Shown here: positions 1-12,278 of the stretch, piece by piece
Position numbering within the stretch: the first letter of the stretch is position 1
Layout of the letters: each line of letters starts with the position of its first letter
Source of the DNA: Argentina anserina
Lineage: Eukaryota; Streptophyta; Magnoliopsida; Rosales; Rosaceae
DNA length: 64,000 nt
Direction of reading: 5' to 3'
Assembly (NCBI RefSeq): GCF_933775445.1
Contig: NC_065874.1
Span: 27,474,501 to 27,538,500 of the forward strand
Position numbers and translations under genes: made by a program
Notes under the pieces: generated by a model
What the model saw: only the letters and a program-made list of their open reading frames with translations
Databases searched by the model: none
Told to the model about the DNA's origin: nothing

Positions 1-1836
1 TCAATTCAAATAAATGAGTACGAAGACCTTGGGATTATTGTCCACATACATGAGTTTAAAACACTCAAAAATTCAAATAACTGTCGCGATAACGACACAT
101 TTACAAGAAATGAGGGTTGTATTGGTTTCAAATAAACGAAATAATTCAAGTATGTAATAGAAATTAAAAGGGTTGTGATGTATATGGTCACAAAATAATC
201 GATGCATAACAGTGATTCTCATGATCGCACCGAAAACAGCAGTGCACTTAGGCGACCACACGAAATCGATTTCTTCCCGTTAAATAATAATGTGACTCCC
301 CCAGGACTGTCACACAAAAAAGTCAACCAAGAGGGGAATCATATCCCTCTTTGGTCTCATTGGTGTTATAATAAAGGTCGGAAAAGAGACATGAAGAAGG
401 CTAATAACGTCCAATAATTTTTATATATATGTTCAAAAACAACAATTTTAAGAAAAGCTTACTTGGTGGTCTGTCAAATAGACCGCATATAATTAAATTG
501 CTCTACAAATTGATTGTCATGCAGGAAAACTACTTGATGAATTCTTTTTCCTTGTCCGATATTGATGTCATAAATTTCTCTCGAGGAATGTCCACCTCTG
601 GCAGGCATGTCATTACAATGGTATGACGATTAATCATTTTTCTGGGTCAAGATTGACGACAGAAGGCCGAGTCTGGAACGATGTTGGAGTTGACAACCAG
701 GGCAAGTGAGGCGGCAGTCAAGGGCGCCCACGACCCTAGGGGTCAGACGGCGACCGTGCTGGATCTGGCGGGGCAGTCGGGGAGGCGATGCGAGGAGGAT
801 CGATGATGACATGTGCTGTCGTTCCGGCCTCAACGTTGGAGGAAACCAAATCGGCAGTTTCTGGGGAGCAAGGTGTCGTCGCCATCGGGCTTGAAGCTCC
901 GGATAACTAGGTTGAACGACGGAGGAGGTTGTGCGGTGTTACTGGGTCGTCGTCGATACCACAAGCTGGTTGGGTTGGACAGACCAGCGTCGGAGACCCT
1001 GAAAGAGGTCAGATTGGAGAAGAAAGAGGCTTGGGTGCCCATAATAAATTATCAAGTGCCCATAGCAGTTTCATTGTCTTTTTTTCTTTCTTCCAACAAC
1101 TATTTGTCGGAAACTGATTTATTTTTCGGGCAATACAAAGAAAGAGGTTGGTGGGAAAAAGATTTCAAGGCTAGGGTTTTATTTTTCTAGTGGTGGCCTC
1201 ATCGCTCAGACACTCTAGAACAAAGTGCATGATAACGTGATCAAGTATGATGAAATACGAGAATAATAACAACGTAATTGAACATAATTGATTGATAATG
1301 GTGCATATATATATATATGCATTACATACGGAGTATCACAATAAATCAGAGATTCATATCTATTACGTTAAGGTGTAATCTATAATAATAAGGAAACATA
1401 CTTAGGCTAAGACACACATAAGGACAATAAAGTAATTCTCTCATAACACTATCTTTATTATTTTTGTGTGACATGATATGTGGATTTCTATTTACAAAAA
1501 GAAGTTGATCGCCAATTTATGAGTTGTCAAGTTAGCAAGGAAATGAGAATCTTTGTTGTAATCAGAATCAAACTCTCTAACGGAAGGAAATCTATAATCC
1601 TTGAAAAAGAATAAATCATTGAAACCCTAAAGGGATGAAGAGCACAAAAGAACACACAATTCTCAACATACAAATCAACACATTTGTGAAACAAGACTCC
1701 TCAGGAAAATCTTATTCAAGTCCTCTTTGAGGGAAACCTGCGACCAACATCCAAACTGATAAGACCTCACATCCTTAACAACCTAGTTTTACCTATTAAA
1801 GTTCCGCTTACTCATACCACAGTAATTAAGTATTGA
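1..1836. other. Intergenic, no gene recognised
   Basis: No reading frame here resembles a protein I know; all are under 130 codons. A patch at about 640-1,060 is clearly richer in G and C than its surroundings and could be an old exon or leader, but I cannot assign it. A TA-rich microsatellite lies near 1,307-1,320. The rest is AT-rich and featureless. Confidence 0.5.
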
Positions 1837-1845
1837 TAGCAACCT

Positions 1846-2030
1846 ACGAAGCACGGAAGCTTCACCAGACCTCCGATTCCCGCTTCGAAATCGGAATTAG
1901 AAGCGGAAGCGCAAGGAAGCGCACGAAAGCGCGTTGGAAGCGCGATTCCCCGAAAAAGTTATTTTTGGGAGCGCATCGGAAGCGCACGTTTCCAATTTGG
2001 AAAAGTGTTATCTCAATTAAAGAGGAAGCG
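1846..2030. repeat. GAAGC/AAGCGC subterminal motif cluster of the hAT element
   Basis: About ten copies of GAAGC or AAGCGC, in both orientations, lie within 185 bases, in an otherwise AT-rich region. hAT elements are known to carry clustered short subterminal motifs bound by their transposase, so this is the likely role. The cluster is also much richer in G and C than its flanks. Confidence 0.55.
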
Positions 2031-2251
2031 TGAGGATAGTTTAGTAACTTTTTCTCACTTTATTTCCAAACCCTACAATTGAATCACAAAAGTGAGAGAA
2101 CTCATCTTTCTCACTTTCTTTTGACGCCTCCATTAGTCCCCAAGTCCGAATAGTCGAATAGGAGCCAATTTACCCAAATCCTATCAATGATCCACCAAAA
2201 CCGAAGAACAATCTGCCATCAATCTTGAAGAATTTCTTTATGAAGGTATGC

Positions 2252-3672
2252 TAGTCATTGTTTCTCTTTCTAGTTCTTAAATTTGCATAATGTTTTTTTC
2301 TGGGCACCTTAGAATGATCTACAAACTTCAATGCTGATGCGATTGTGCTGATTTTTTTACATGTTTTAGATGACACAAGGGCGAACAGGTTTTCTGAACA
2401 ATGTTTTTCGATTAGAGACTCCGATCAGGGTGTTTTTAGGCTTGTAATCGGACTGACGTGCACAAGACTGAGGTACTAGTGATGTTTTTGGTCTATTTTC
2501 TAGTGATGTTTAACTGTTTAAGTACTAATTAGGTACTGATAAAGATGAAATGTGGGTTTAGTTATGTTGTAAGAAAGCAATAGATTACCCAGTTAAGATG
2601 GCTTCCCCCAAAATAAGCTTTATGGGCAATTTTAGCTAGTCATTGTTTCTCTTTCTAGTTCTTAAATTCACATAATATTGTTTTCTGGGCAGTTTCTTCT
2701 TGGAATGATCTACAAACTTCAATACTGATGCGATTGTGCTGATGTTTTTACATATTTTAGAAGAGACAAGGGCGAACAAGTTTGTGGAACAATGTTTTTC
2801 GATTAGAGACTCTGATCAAGGTGTTTTCAGGTTTGCAATCTGATTGACGTGCACAAGACTAAGGTACTAGTGATGTTTTTGGTCTGTTTTCTAGTGATGT
2901 TTAACTATTTAAGTACTAATTAGGTACTGATAAAGATGAAATGTGAGTTTAGTTATGTTGTAAGAAACCAATAGATTACCCAGTTAACATGGCTTCTCCC
3001 AAAATAAGCTTTCTGGGCAGTTTTAGCTAATCATTGTTTCTCTTTTTAGTTCTCAAATTCGCATAATGTTGTTTTCTGAGTAGTTTCTGCTTAGAATGAT
3101 CTATAAACTTCAATACTAATGAGATTGTGCTGATATTTTTACATTTTTTAGAAGACACAAGGGCGAACAAGTTTGTTGAACAATATTTTTCGATTAGAGA
3201 CTCCGATCAGGTTGTTTTAAGGCTTCCAATAGGACTGACGTGCATAAGACTGAGGTACTAGTGATGTTTTTGGTCTGTTTTCTAGTGATGTTTAACTGTT
3301 TAAGTACTAATTAGGTACTGATAAAGATGAAATGTGGGTTTAGTTATGTTGTAAGAAAGCAATAGATTACCCAGTTAAGATGGCTTCCCCCAAAATAAGC
3401 TTTCTGGGCAGTTTTAGCTTGTCATTGTTTCTATTTTTAGTTCTTAAATTCGCATAATGTTGTTTTCTGGGCAGTTTTTGCTTGGAATGATCTATAAACT
3501 TCAATACTGATGTGATTATGCTGATTTTTTTACATGTTTTAGAAGAGACAAGGGCGAACGAGTTTGCTGAACGATGTTTTTCGATTAGAAACTCCGATCA
3601 AGGTGTTTTGAGGCTTGCAATCTGACTGACGTGCAGAAGACTGAGGTACTAGTGATGTTTTTGGTCTATTTT
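2252..3672 (+). repeat. Tandem repeat, about 3.6 copies of a ~390 bp unit
   Basis: Units start near 2,252, 2,637, 3,028 and 3,420 (spacing 385, 391 and 391), each opening with a TCATTGTTTCT-type block; the last is cut short near 3,672. Copies differ by scattered substitutions. Each unit holds a pyrimidine tract ending in TTTTAG, then about 100 bases, then GACTGAG followed by GTACTAG, which looks like an acceptor-exon-donor cassette. A donor-like AAG|GTATGC lies just upstream at about 2,245 and an acceptor TTGTAG just before the transposase ATG at 3,870, so the array may lie in the leader intron of the hAT transcript. Confidence 0.8.
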
Positions 3673-3869
3673 GGTATTGTTAGTTTGAAATGAGAGGTTT
3701 GTGTCACTAGAAATGAATCTTGTTTCTTTGCAAACTCTATAGTACTGAGCATTAGGTTAAATAGTTTAATGAATTTACTTGAAAATTGGGTGGTTAAAGT
3801 GTTTTAAGGCATTTAGTTGAGAATTGAATTTACTTGGTTATGCATTTGTTTTTTTGTTGTTGTAGAAAT

Positions 3870-6800
3870 ATGAGTCAATCTACTACGCATTTACATAGTT
3901 CTGAAGGTAGTGTAAATGCGGCTGAACCATCCAATGTGGATGATGAGCTCATTTGGGGATGTATGTTAATAAGATTGAGAAATTGCCTGGAGGAGGAACT
4001 TGGAGGTTTGAATGCAAATTTTGCAATATAATATTTTATGGGTCTCATAGTAGAGTTGTGACTCATTTGTTAAATGGGGGTTTAAAATGAATTAAAAGTT
4101 GTTCTAAGGTCAGCCCTCAACATAGAGCTAATATGAGTAAGTTAGTGAATGATTGCAAATAGAGAATAAAAAATGTAGCCCTTAGAGTAGTCCCATTGCC
4201 TTCATCATCGAGGAGAGCATCTCATTCTTCACTTGATTATAATATGAGTTTATAGTGTACCAAGTGCATGTGAATCTGATCCAAATAAGAGAAAGGGAAT
4301 GGGTACAGCTTTGGAAAAAGCATATAAAAATGATGCTATGGATCAATGTGATAGTGAGATAGCTAGAATGTTCTACACCGGTGGTCTATCATTTAACCTT
4401 GCAAGAAACCCTCACTACCGCAAATCATATGTGCGTGCATCTAACATTCTAGGATATGTTCCACCCGGGTATAATGCATTGAGGACTACACTTCTTCAAA
4501 AGGAAAGGAAGAACATTGAACTTCATTTGCAGCCTTTGAAGGACACATGGAAGCAAAAAGGTGTTAGTATATGTAGTGACGGTTGGTCATATCCGCAAAG
4601 GAGACCCATATTTAACATGATTGCTGCAAATGAGAGTGGTCCAATGATGTTAAGAGCTATAAACAATCATGGTGAAATAAAAACTGGTGAGATGATTGCT
4701 GAGTTGATCATAGAAAGCATAAAGGAGGTTGTGCATGAAAATGTTGTTTCAAGTAGTCACCGACAATGCTTCCAACTGTGTGAGGGTTGGTGCACTTATT
4801 TCAGCCAAGTATCCTACCATTTTTTGGACATCATGTGTAGTTCATACCTTGAACCTTGCTGTGAAGAACATATGTGCACCATCGGAGAGAACAAGAAATA
4901 ATAAAGATGTGTATGACGCTTGTATATGGATAAAGTCTATTGCTGAGGATGTGACATGGATCAAGAATTTTATTATGAACCATGGAATGAGGCTGGTGAT
5001 GTTCACAGAGCATTGCGACCTTAAGCTCCTTACAATTGCTTCAACCAGGTTTGCCTCATGACTTAGATCACACTTGTTTTGTTTATTGTAGGAATATAAG
5101 CAGCTTACACTTCCTTTAAACAAGTTTGCCTCTACAGTTGTGATGCTCAAGCGATTTAAGAAAATAAAAGCTGGTTTGCAACAAATGGTAATTAGTCCTA
5201 AATGGGATGATTACAAAGAAGATAATGTAGGGACTGTATTTGCAATGAAAAAGAAGATATTGGATGAGATGTTTTGGGATGAGCTTGATTATGTTTTATC
5301 TTTCACTTTGCCCATTTATAGTATGATTAGAGCTGCTGACACCGATATATCATCTATTCATTTAGTTTATGAATGGTGGGAAAGTATGATTCAGAACGTG
5401 AAGAATGTCATATTCTGCAAAGAACGGAAGCAACTTAATGAGGAGTCAACCTTTTGGGATGATGTGCATAAAGTGTTGACATATCGTTGGAGCAAGAGCA
5501 ACACACCCCTCTATTGTATGGCACATTCTCTAAATCCCAAGTAATTTCTCACACTACTCTAATTTTACTTAGTTTATTATTTTACAAATTGACATAAGGA
5601 ATGAAATTGTTGGTTCTGTGGTAGCTATTAAAGTTATGCTATAATTGTTAATGATTATGGATCATTCTTGCATAATGTTGGTCATAGTTCATGGATAATT
5701 TAAGGGTTAAATACTTGTGACACCTTATACTTTAGGTATAAAAACAGTTTTGTCATTCTACTTTTAAATTTAATATGTATATTCTTTAACTTTTATTTTT
5801 TAACAGTTTTGTCAATTCCGTTAGTTGATCGTTAAAAAATTCCGTTAAGCCGTTAAAATGTCTAGAATACCCTAAATTCAAATCATATTTTTTTCTTTTT
5901 TTCTTATGCCTTTTTTATTTTCTCTTTTGATCTTTCTTTTTATTTTTCTTGTTTTTAAATTTCATTCATCATATGTGCTATCAAATATATATAATTGTAA
6001 TCAACACAAATTATCAAATTAATTGTAAACATCTTATAATCAATTGGATAATGCCTAAAATGACATGTGAGTGCTAGTACTCAAATCCACTTATAAACTT
6101 CCTTTATATTATGATGCTCTACAAACATATTTTGATTAATTTCTATAATGCTAAGACAAAAAAAGACTTCTACTATCATATCCATACTTTGATGCAAAAA
6201 TAGTTTCAAATTATTTATTTCCAACTTGATGTTAAGCAATTGTCATTAATTCTCCTCTTGTTTACAATTAATTTGATAATTTGTGTTGATTACAATTATA
6301 TATATTGGATAGCACATATGATGAATTAAATTTAAAATCAAGAAAAACCAAAAGAAAAAATAAAAAAGGCATGAGAAAAGAAAGAAAAAAATCTTATTTG
6401 AATTGGGGGTATTCTAGGCATTTTAACAGCTTAACGAAATTTTTTGACGGTCAACTAACGGAATTGACTAAACTGTTAAAAAAAGAAGGACAAAACTGTT
6501 AAAAAATAAGAGTTAAAGGATATACATATTAAATTTGAAAGTAGAATGACAAAACTGTTTTTACACTTAAAGTATAGGGTGTCACAAGTATTTAATCCAT
6601 AATTTAATGAGCATCATTGTTGCATGTTTATTCTGGTTACAGGTATTATAGTTCGGAATGGCTTGTAGAAGATAGCACTAGAAAAGCTCCGCACCAAGAT
6701 ATTGAGATTACTAGAGAAAGAAAAAATTGCATCATGAAGTATTTTCAAGATCAAGATCAGCGGAGAGAAATCAATGTCGAGTATTCTAATTTCTCCTTAT

Positions 6801-7247
6801 GTATGAAAGATTTTGGAAATGTTGATGCAATGCATGATAGGTTCATCCTACAAACTTTGACATGGTGGACAGTTCATGGAGCGTCAGCACCAAAGCTTCA
6901 AGTCTTAGCATTCCAATTGTTTGGACATCATCTTCATATTGCGAAAGGAATTGGAGTACCTACAAATTCATACACTCTGCAACAAGAAATAAGATTGCTC
7001 CACAAAGAGCGGAAGATTTGGTGTTTGTACACACTAATCTTCGTCTCTTATCTCGAAAGAGTCAATCTTACAAAGATGGCCAGAGCAAATGTGGGATATT
7101 GGAGGTGATCAAATTGATTCATTGGATGAGACTAATCTTGGGAGGCTTGAGTTTGACGATCTATCTCTTAACGAACCTGAGTTGGAGGCCGTTTTGTTTG
7201 CTGGTGTTGAGGACAATGAGAATGAATATGATGTCCCTAATCTTTGA
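3870..7247 (+). pseudogene. hAT transposase pseudogene (BED finger, DUF659, dimerisation domain)
   Basis: The start at 3,870 (MSQSTTHLH) follows a splice-acceptor-like sequence. Frame changes near 4,000 break a BED-type zinc finger, whose remains include two Cys and a later His in a shifted frame. An open stretch at 4,299-4,730 carries the DUF659-like core (SICSDGWSYPQRRPIFNMIA). A one-base shift near 4,750 moves the frame to 4,729-5,061 (VTDNASNCVRVGALI, TSCVVHTLNLAVKNI). The frame resumes at 5,098-5,544. The part after the 895 bp insertion restarts near 6,640, and another frameshift near 6,890 leads to the dimerisation region (CERNWSTYKFIHSATRNKI) and an acidic tail ending at 7,247. At least three frameshifts and several stops make it non-functional. 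Intron positions are uncertain. The domain order is that of plant hAT transposases. Confidence 0.85.
5704..6598. mobile_element. Non-autonomous Mutator-like element (895 bp) with 9-bp TSD
   Basis: The ends are inverted repeats of roughly 300 bases, starting GGGTTAAATACTTGTGACACC on the left and GGATTAAATACTTGTGACACC on the right read in reverse. A perfect 9-base duplication, ATAATTTAA, flanks it at 5,695-5,703 and 6,599-6,607. Long terminal inverted repeats plus a 9-base TSD are the signature of Mutator-like elements. It has no transposase; the small frame at 6,305-6,502 lies in the right inverted repeat and is not a gene. It sits between two conserved blocks of the hAT transposase, in what was probably an intron. 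Confidence 0.88.
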
Positions 7248-9146
7248 GTATAATTGTCCTTAATTATATTTGTGTTGTTTAAGATTAAATTATTTGAATT
7301 TAAGTTGTATGAGAGTATATGAGACTATTTCAATCTTGATAAAAGTATTGAGATAATAACTTTGAATTTATTGTGATATTTCATATTTTTTAAATATATA
7401 TTATATATATATTATTTTATTTAAACGTTTCCAATACGCACTCTTTTCTAAAATAAATCGAAAAAAAAAACGCTTCGTTTCCACGTACCCATACCCAATT
7501 CCATGCAACTTAGGAGGGAAGAGGGTATTTTTTAGAAAATAATATATTCCAAAAATACCCTTATACCCAAAAAATCTAGGCAACGGCGGCCCTCGCCTCG
7601 TTATGATTATCAGTAGTTCTTTATGGTCAGTTATCTTCATTTGTTTTTTTATCAAATCAATTTAGTTGAACCCAAACTATGCTTGTCAGTACAATTCACA
7701 CATTGTATATTACTATATTTTATAAGCACACATGATGTTCATACATTATTGGTGTCTTAGAAATTTAGTCGGCATAAGTCGAGAAATGTGTAATCTCGAA
7801 ATGATAAGAATATCATGAAGTATATGCATACAACCGGCATGTACATATCGTCTATATGATTTTTTGTTGAGAAGCTACATATCGTCCACATGATTGATAC
7901 AAGGAAACAACGAGTTTTCGAATCTCGGTTCTCTTATATTTGTTTTTTTTCTTTACAAGCATGATTTGCATTATTTTTCTCTTTACAAAGATTAATTGAA
8001 TAGTTCAGTTTGGATTCCTGCAACCTACTCCTCGACAAAATTAGTTGAAATATATGGGAAGAAACTAACAGAGTCACGTTCAGATTTTCACATATGTAAT
8101 ATGTGTTTCGATATTGAATCTAGATACAATAACGAATTTGATTTACAATGTCAACAATTGAACAACCGTTTTTGATATCGAACAATTTGGTTATCTCCAA
8201 ACAAAAACAAAAAACCATAGGGTTCTCTTAATGTTATGGAGAGAGTTAATAGTCATTGCGTTATTTGGATCAGTATTAACGATTTTGATTCACAATTTTA
8301 CCATACGGTTATATTCTTAATCATAGTTCATTCATATCTACACTACACGTTTTTTAGAATAGTAGTAGAAACAACCAAATATTGTCGTTCAAAATGTAGC
8401 ATTTTATATTATTCTTATTGGTTTAGCTTACTTTACTTGATAACTTTTAGTAGAAAGGAACCATTTTGTTGTTGATTTCTAATCTCTGCTAATTAGACAG
8501 GGAGTTTAGGTTGCTCAAAATCCTTAAAATGTCACTAAAAACTTAAACAAACTACAGAGTTAATGACGTGGTTTTCTTGTGGTTGTTTTCGGTTAATTTA
8601 TCCTCAATACAATATAATCCATTTTTTGAGTGTAAGAATACAAAAAAGGAAACGCGTATTGAATTTGATTATACAAATTGACTCACAGCAAACTTATCTT
8701 TCTATGATAAAAGCTTTCCTCAGAAATATGTTCATGCATGCATGTAGTTGTGGTTGCTTGTTTAATCTAGAACCACAAATCCTACAATGTACATAATATA
8801 TGACATCAATCGTTTTTAAAGGCCCTACACGTTTTTCATTTGGGAGTTTACACGTTTTGGGGTTGGAATTTTACAAGTATTCCATGAGTTTCCAACAATT
8901 CCTCTCACGAAAAAGAAAAATCTTATATAGTAGTAGAAGAGGTTACGATACAGAGAGTGATCCAGATATACAATCAACTGTAGTGATTGGATTAAAGATA
9001 AATTTTTTAAGTTCAGGGTAGCGCAACTTAAAAGAAAGCCAAGTGCTACTGAAATTTTGTACAGAATGTATGTAACTTGTTTTTTAGTAGCGTCTCTTGT
9101 CAACTTTAACTACATTTCTTATTCTTGAAGAAACTTTACCTACATA
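7248..9146. other. AT-rich non-coding stretch
   Basis: No recognised gene. Frames of 60-90 codons occur on both strands but show no family motif and look random. Apart from the hAT tail up to about 7,500, I see no structured repeat. Confidence 0.5.
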
Positions 9147-9151
9147 TCTAG

Positions 9152-11618
9152 TGTCACAACCCCAAAATATCGAGCATGAAACTCAAAACTCAAATTTCGA
9201 AGTCATGAAAACTCTAAAACAATCTCAATAAATTGAAATCATTTTAATGTTACAGCGGATCATTACTGAGTTCACAAAACAACTCCGTCAAAATGATTAT
9301 TACAAACCAAATTTATAATTCAACATTATAACAAATGAGAATGTAAAAACCCTCACATAAATCCACACAAATCCTCACCACAAGATAGGATAAAACGACT
9401 CGAGTCCTCAGAGTGGTCCGTCGATTTCTGCTAATCCACACCTGCGGAGTTATCCCATACACCATCGAATAGGTGCACCGGGATTGTAAACACCAACCCG
9501 GTAAGCTGTGCAGCTCGTATGAGTAAAACAACAAATACATCTCGCATATAAATATATTCGAAAATCTACAAAACATCAATTATAAATGCACTCATGACTC
9601 ATTAGACGGCTAATCAGGTTGTCTAATAATGTGAAAATATATATGCTCATGAGAAGTTGGGCAACCCCTCTGTTTATCCAAATGCATTTATAATACGGGT
9701 ACTCATGAGCGCTGGTACACCTCTGTTACCCCTCATGTAATACGCCGCCGACATTAGACAACCACTTGTTACCCAATATCAAAAATATGGGTACTCATAA
9801 GCCGATAACCCATATGTTACCTCTTATGAAGTACCCCAGCAGACAGACTAGAGCTCTAACTGTATCGTAACTTTCGTTCGGCCAAAGGCTAGGTTCCGAC
9901 GTGCCAACACGTCTGAAGACTGGTCCGAAGTCAGAAAACAAAACACGTCCAAAGACATAAACACGTCCGAAGACAAAAACGTTTTAACAAACTCCATGTT
10001 AAAACCACATACAATAATCATCACATTATATTGTACAAATCGAATCAACATGCTCAATATATAAATCTCAACACCAAAATGAACTTATTCACAACGGGAA
10101 TTACGATAGTATATAATATAGCAAACCATATATATGTACCTATTTACCATTTATACACATATACAATCCATTATATCAGATACATATCATAGTTCATTCA
10201 TTAAACCTTAGCATATTCTTGAATCTTCGCAATGGTAGATTTGTCATTGTGAGATTTCACTCACCTTATAATCTCGAGAGTAATTCCATGATTCCGAAAG
10301 TAAATCTTTTACTTGAATTATCGATCACCTTAAAAAGATAAGAAGTTGGTTTAGAATCGTGACGTAAAACCTTAAATGTCGAAACAGTAATAATATTTAC
10401 TGTCCAGCAAATTTCTGGTTTTTACGAAATTACTGTTCATAAGTATTATTCATGTTTTACTGTACAAATACACATTAAATACGTATTCATGTATGAGTAC
10501 ATACTATTTATGTATTTCTGTACGTCCAAGTACTATTCAATTGTACATACTGTCTTAGTAAATAAAAATTACCGAATTACCCTTCCGAAATTACTTTTAC
10601 AATTATTGTACGTAATTTATATTTACAAATACCGTACGTAAAAGAAATTTACATTACTGTACGTAAATTACTTTTTACAATCACGGTACGTAAAAATAAA
10701 TTTTTACAAAATTTCTGTTTTTGAAATCACTGTTCACGCGCCTCCGCATGTGGCGGCGCGTGGGGCCCATGCGCCGATTCTAACCTCCTCCACGGTCTTA
10801 CGCCGTCCCTAACCTCCTCCACGCTACCCCACGCGCCGCCTATGGCGGCGGTATCATCCGCTCCTCCTCCTACTCCGATCTCCTCTATATCCTCCTCAAA
10901 TCCATCCAAAACAACCCAAAATCACACAAACAATAATCCCAACATCCAATTTAATCGAAACCTCACCTACTCCTGGCCTTGGAAGCACTGGAGCTCGTCG
11001 GACAGCTTGGACCGGCTGTGCTTGGTTCGAGTGAGGTGCGGCGAGGCTTCACGGCAGCGAGATGGATCGTGTCTTGCTCGGAGGAGGGTGGAGTCGAGCC
11101 TGTGAGGGCGTAGGTGCCGGCGGTGAGGACCACATCGCTCGGAGCTGTGAGATCGGCGACGAATTTTTCTCAGAGAGGGAGAGAGGCTCGGGGAAGGAGA
11201 GAGAGAAGAGAGAGAAGGAGAGAGGGAGGTGCGGGGTGAGGGGAGAAGAGGGTTTCTGAAAATGGAAACCCTACTTCTGAAAATTTTCCTTTTATACCCA
11301 CCTCCAAAATCGGAAACTAACTTCCGTCGTTAATAAATTTCAATACGACATCCGATTAGAACGCGTGATGTGCCCCCGAACTCGTATCGATGAGCTCTAC
11401 AACTTTCGTGAAGGAAGTTTTTACAAACGCGCGACGGAGTAAAAGTCGATTCTCACGTTGCGAAAACGTAACATTTTCCTAATGAAAAGTTCCGATAACG
11501 TTTCCGTTTTCGTTTCACAACGTCGCAAAGCAATCAAATGTCGTTTAATGAATTTCACAAACTTTAAAAATTTACAACAATCCAATAAGTTGTTCTGAAA
11601 AAAAATCTGGTTATTACA
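9152..11618. mobile_element. Solo LTR, 2,467 bp, with 5-bp TSD TCTAG
   Basis: The segment begins TGTCACAACCCC and ends GGTTATTACA, so it has TG...CA ends and partly inverted tips (TGTCACAACC against TGTAATAACC). TCTAG directly flanks it at 9,147-9,151 and 11,619-11,623. No gag, pol, primer site or second LTR is present, so recombination between two LTRs probably removed the interior. It holds a GC-rich block at 10,735-11,270, a run of CGTACGTAA-type motifs at about 10,600-10,700, and GTACTCATGAG/TGTTACC repeats at about 9,590-9,840. The length and ends fit a long-LTR Ty3/gypsy family, but the family is not proven. Orientation is not assigned. Confidence 0.85.
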
Positions 11619-11623
11619 TCTAG

Positions 11624-12033
11624 AGAGGTAAATTTTTTTTCTGATCGTGTTATTTGGGCATCTAGTAGGGTAGTAAACTAGTAAATGTCAGTCATAAGAG
11701 CCGTGTCTTTTATTTACCATTAATTATTTTTTAATAAGATAAATAATATATATACACCGTTTAGAATCATGTGAGTTAAACTTACGATCTCCCACTTATA
11801 AAAACGAGATCAATACCACTAGATCATATGATACCAACCGCTAAGTGAGATATGTTTTGTCAAATAGAAGATCACCATTATATGAGCTTTTTATGTATAT
11901 TTTCTTTGGATAAAAATCAATGATATTCTAATTTTATAAGAAGAAGAGGGGCACTATATACTCTTTGATGGTAGTATTTCGCATATTGGGATGAAATTCA
12001 TCCTTTTGATCAAAAACAAAAGAGGGGCACTGT
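11624..12033. other. Non-coding upstream region of gene A
   Basis: AT-rich spacer between the solo LTR and the promoter of the small gene at 12,279. Nothing else is recognised in it. Confidence 0.5.
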
Positions 12034-12078
12034 GCAAAACTTGGTGATCACGAAACTGGTCCAAAACTGTATATAAAG
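12034..12078 (+). promoter_or_regulatory. Gene A promoter: GCAAAACTTGG box and TATA box
   Basis: GCAAAACTTGG at 12,034-12,044 lies about 26 bases before TATATAAAG at 12,070-12,078. The same pair, with small changes, stands before genes B and C and relic D. The leader that follows is CT-rich and contains no ATG before 12,279. Confidence 0.65.
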
Positions 12079-12278
12079 AGAACCATTTGCTAAGCCCATA
12101 CACACAGTCTCGTTCTCTCTAGCTCTCTCTCACTCTCTCTCCCAAGTCCCCACCATTTGCTTTTAGCAAATATCGCTCATCTTCCCTATTTTCCCCTGTT
12201 TTGAGTCTCTCTGTTTTCCTCTGTTCCAAGACCACCACTCATCTTCATAATCCTCCACACTCAACTCGAAGAAGCTCG

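Larger units (their letters stand above)
1837..7500 (+). mobile_element. Decayed hAT-superfamily DNA transposon (approximate limits)
   Basis: The region is held together by a broken hAT transposase (DUF659-type core and hAT dimerisation domain), a GAAGC-rich 5' end and a long non-coding 5' part with a tandem repeat. Both outer limits are estimates: the left from the start of the GAAGC cluster, the right from a GAAGC-like block near 7,470 that shares a TACG-N7-GAAGC pattern with the left end when read on the other strand. I could not find a clean 8-bp target duplication. Without the later insertion at 5,704-6,598 the element would be about 4.8 kb. Confidence 0.6.

Noticed and set aside
813..1190. 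A 125-codon frame as a host gene
   Set aside because: No recognised domain; codon pattern changes midway from GC-rich to AT-rich; no clear promoter.
5049..5122. A short spliced intron in the hAT transposase between two GTTTGCCTC repeats
   Set aside because: It would be about 74 bases and the join does not keep the TRFAS/KFAS reading in an obvious way; left open as an indel or cryptic intron.
6305..6502. A lysine-rich 65-codon frame as a small gene
   Set aside because: It lies in the right inverted repeat of the Mutator-like element and results from A-rich sequence.
10727..11259. Three GC-rich frames as host genes
   Set aside because: They overlap one another on both strands inside the solo LTR and carry no family motif.
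12201..12278. An N-terminal extension of small protein A
   Set aside because: The extension has no ATG start and covers the leader; genes B and C start at the equivalent of 12,279.
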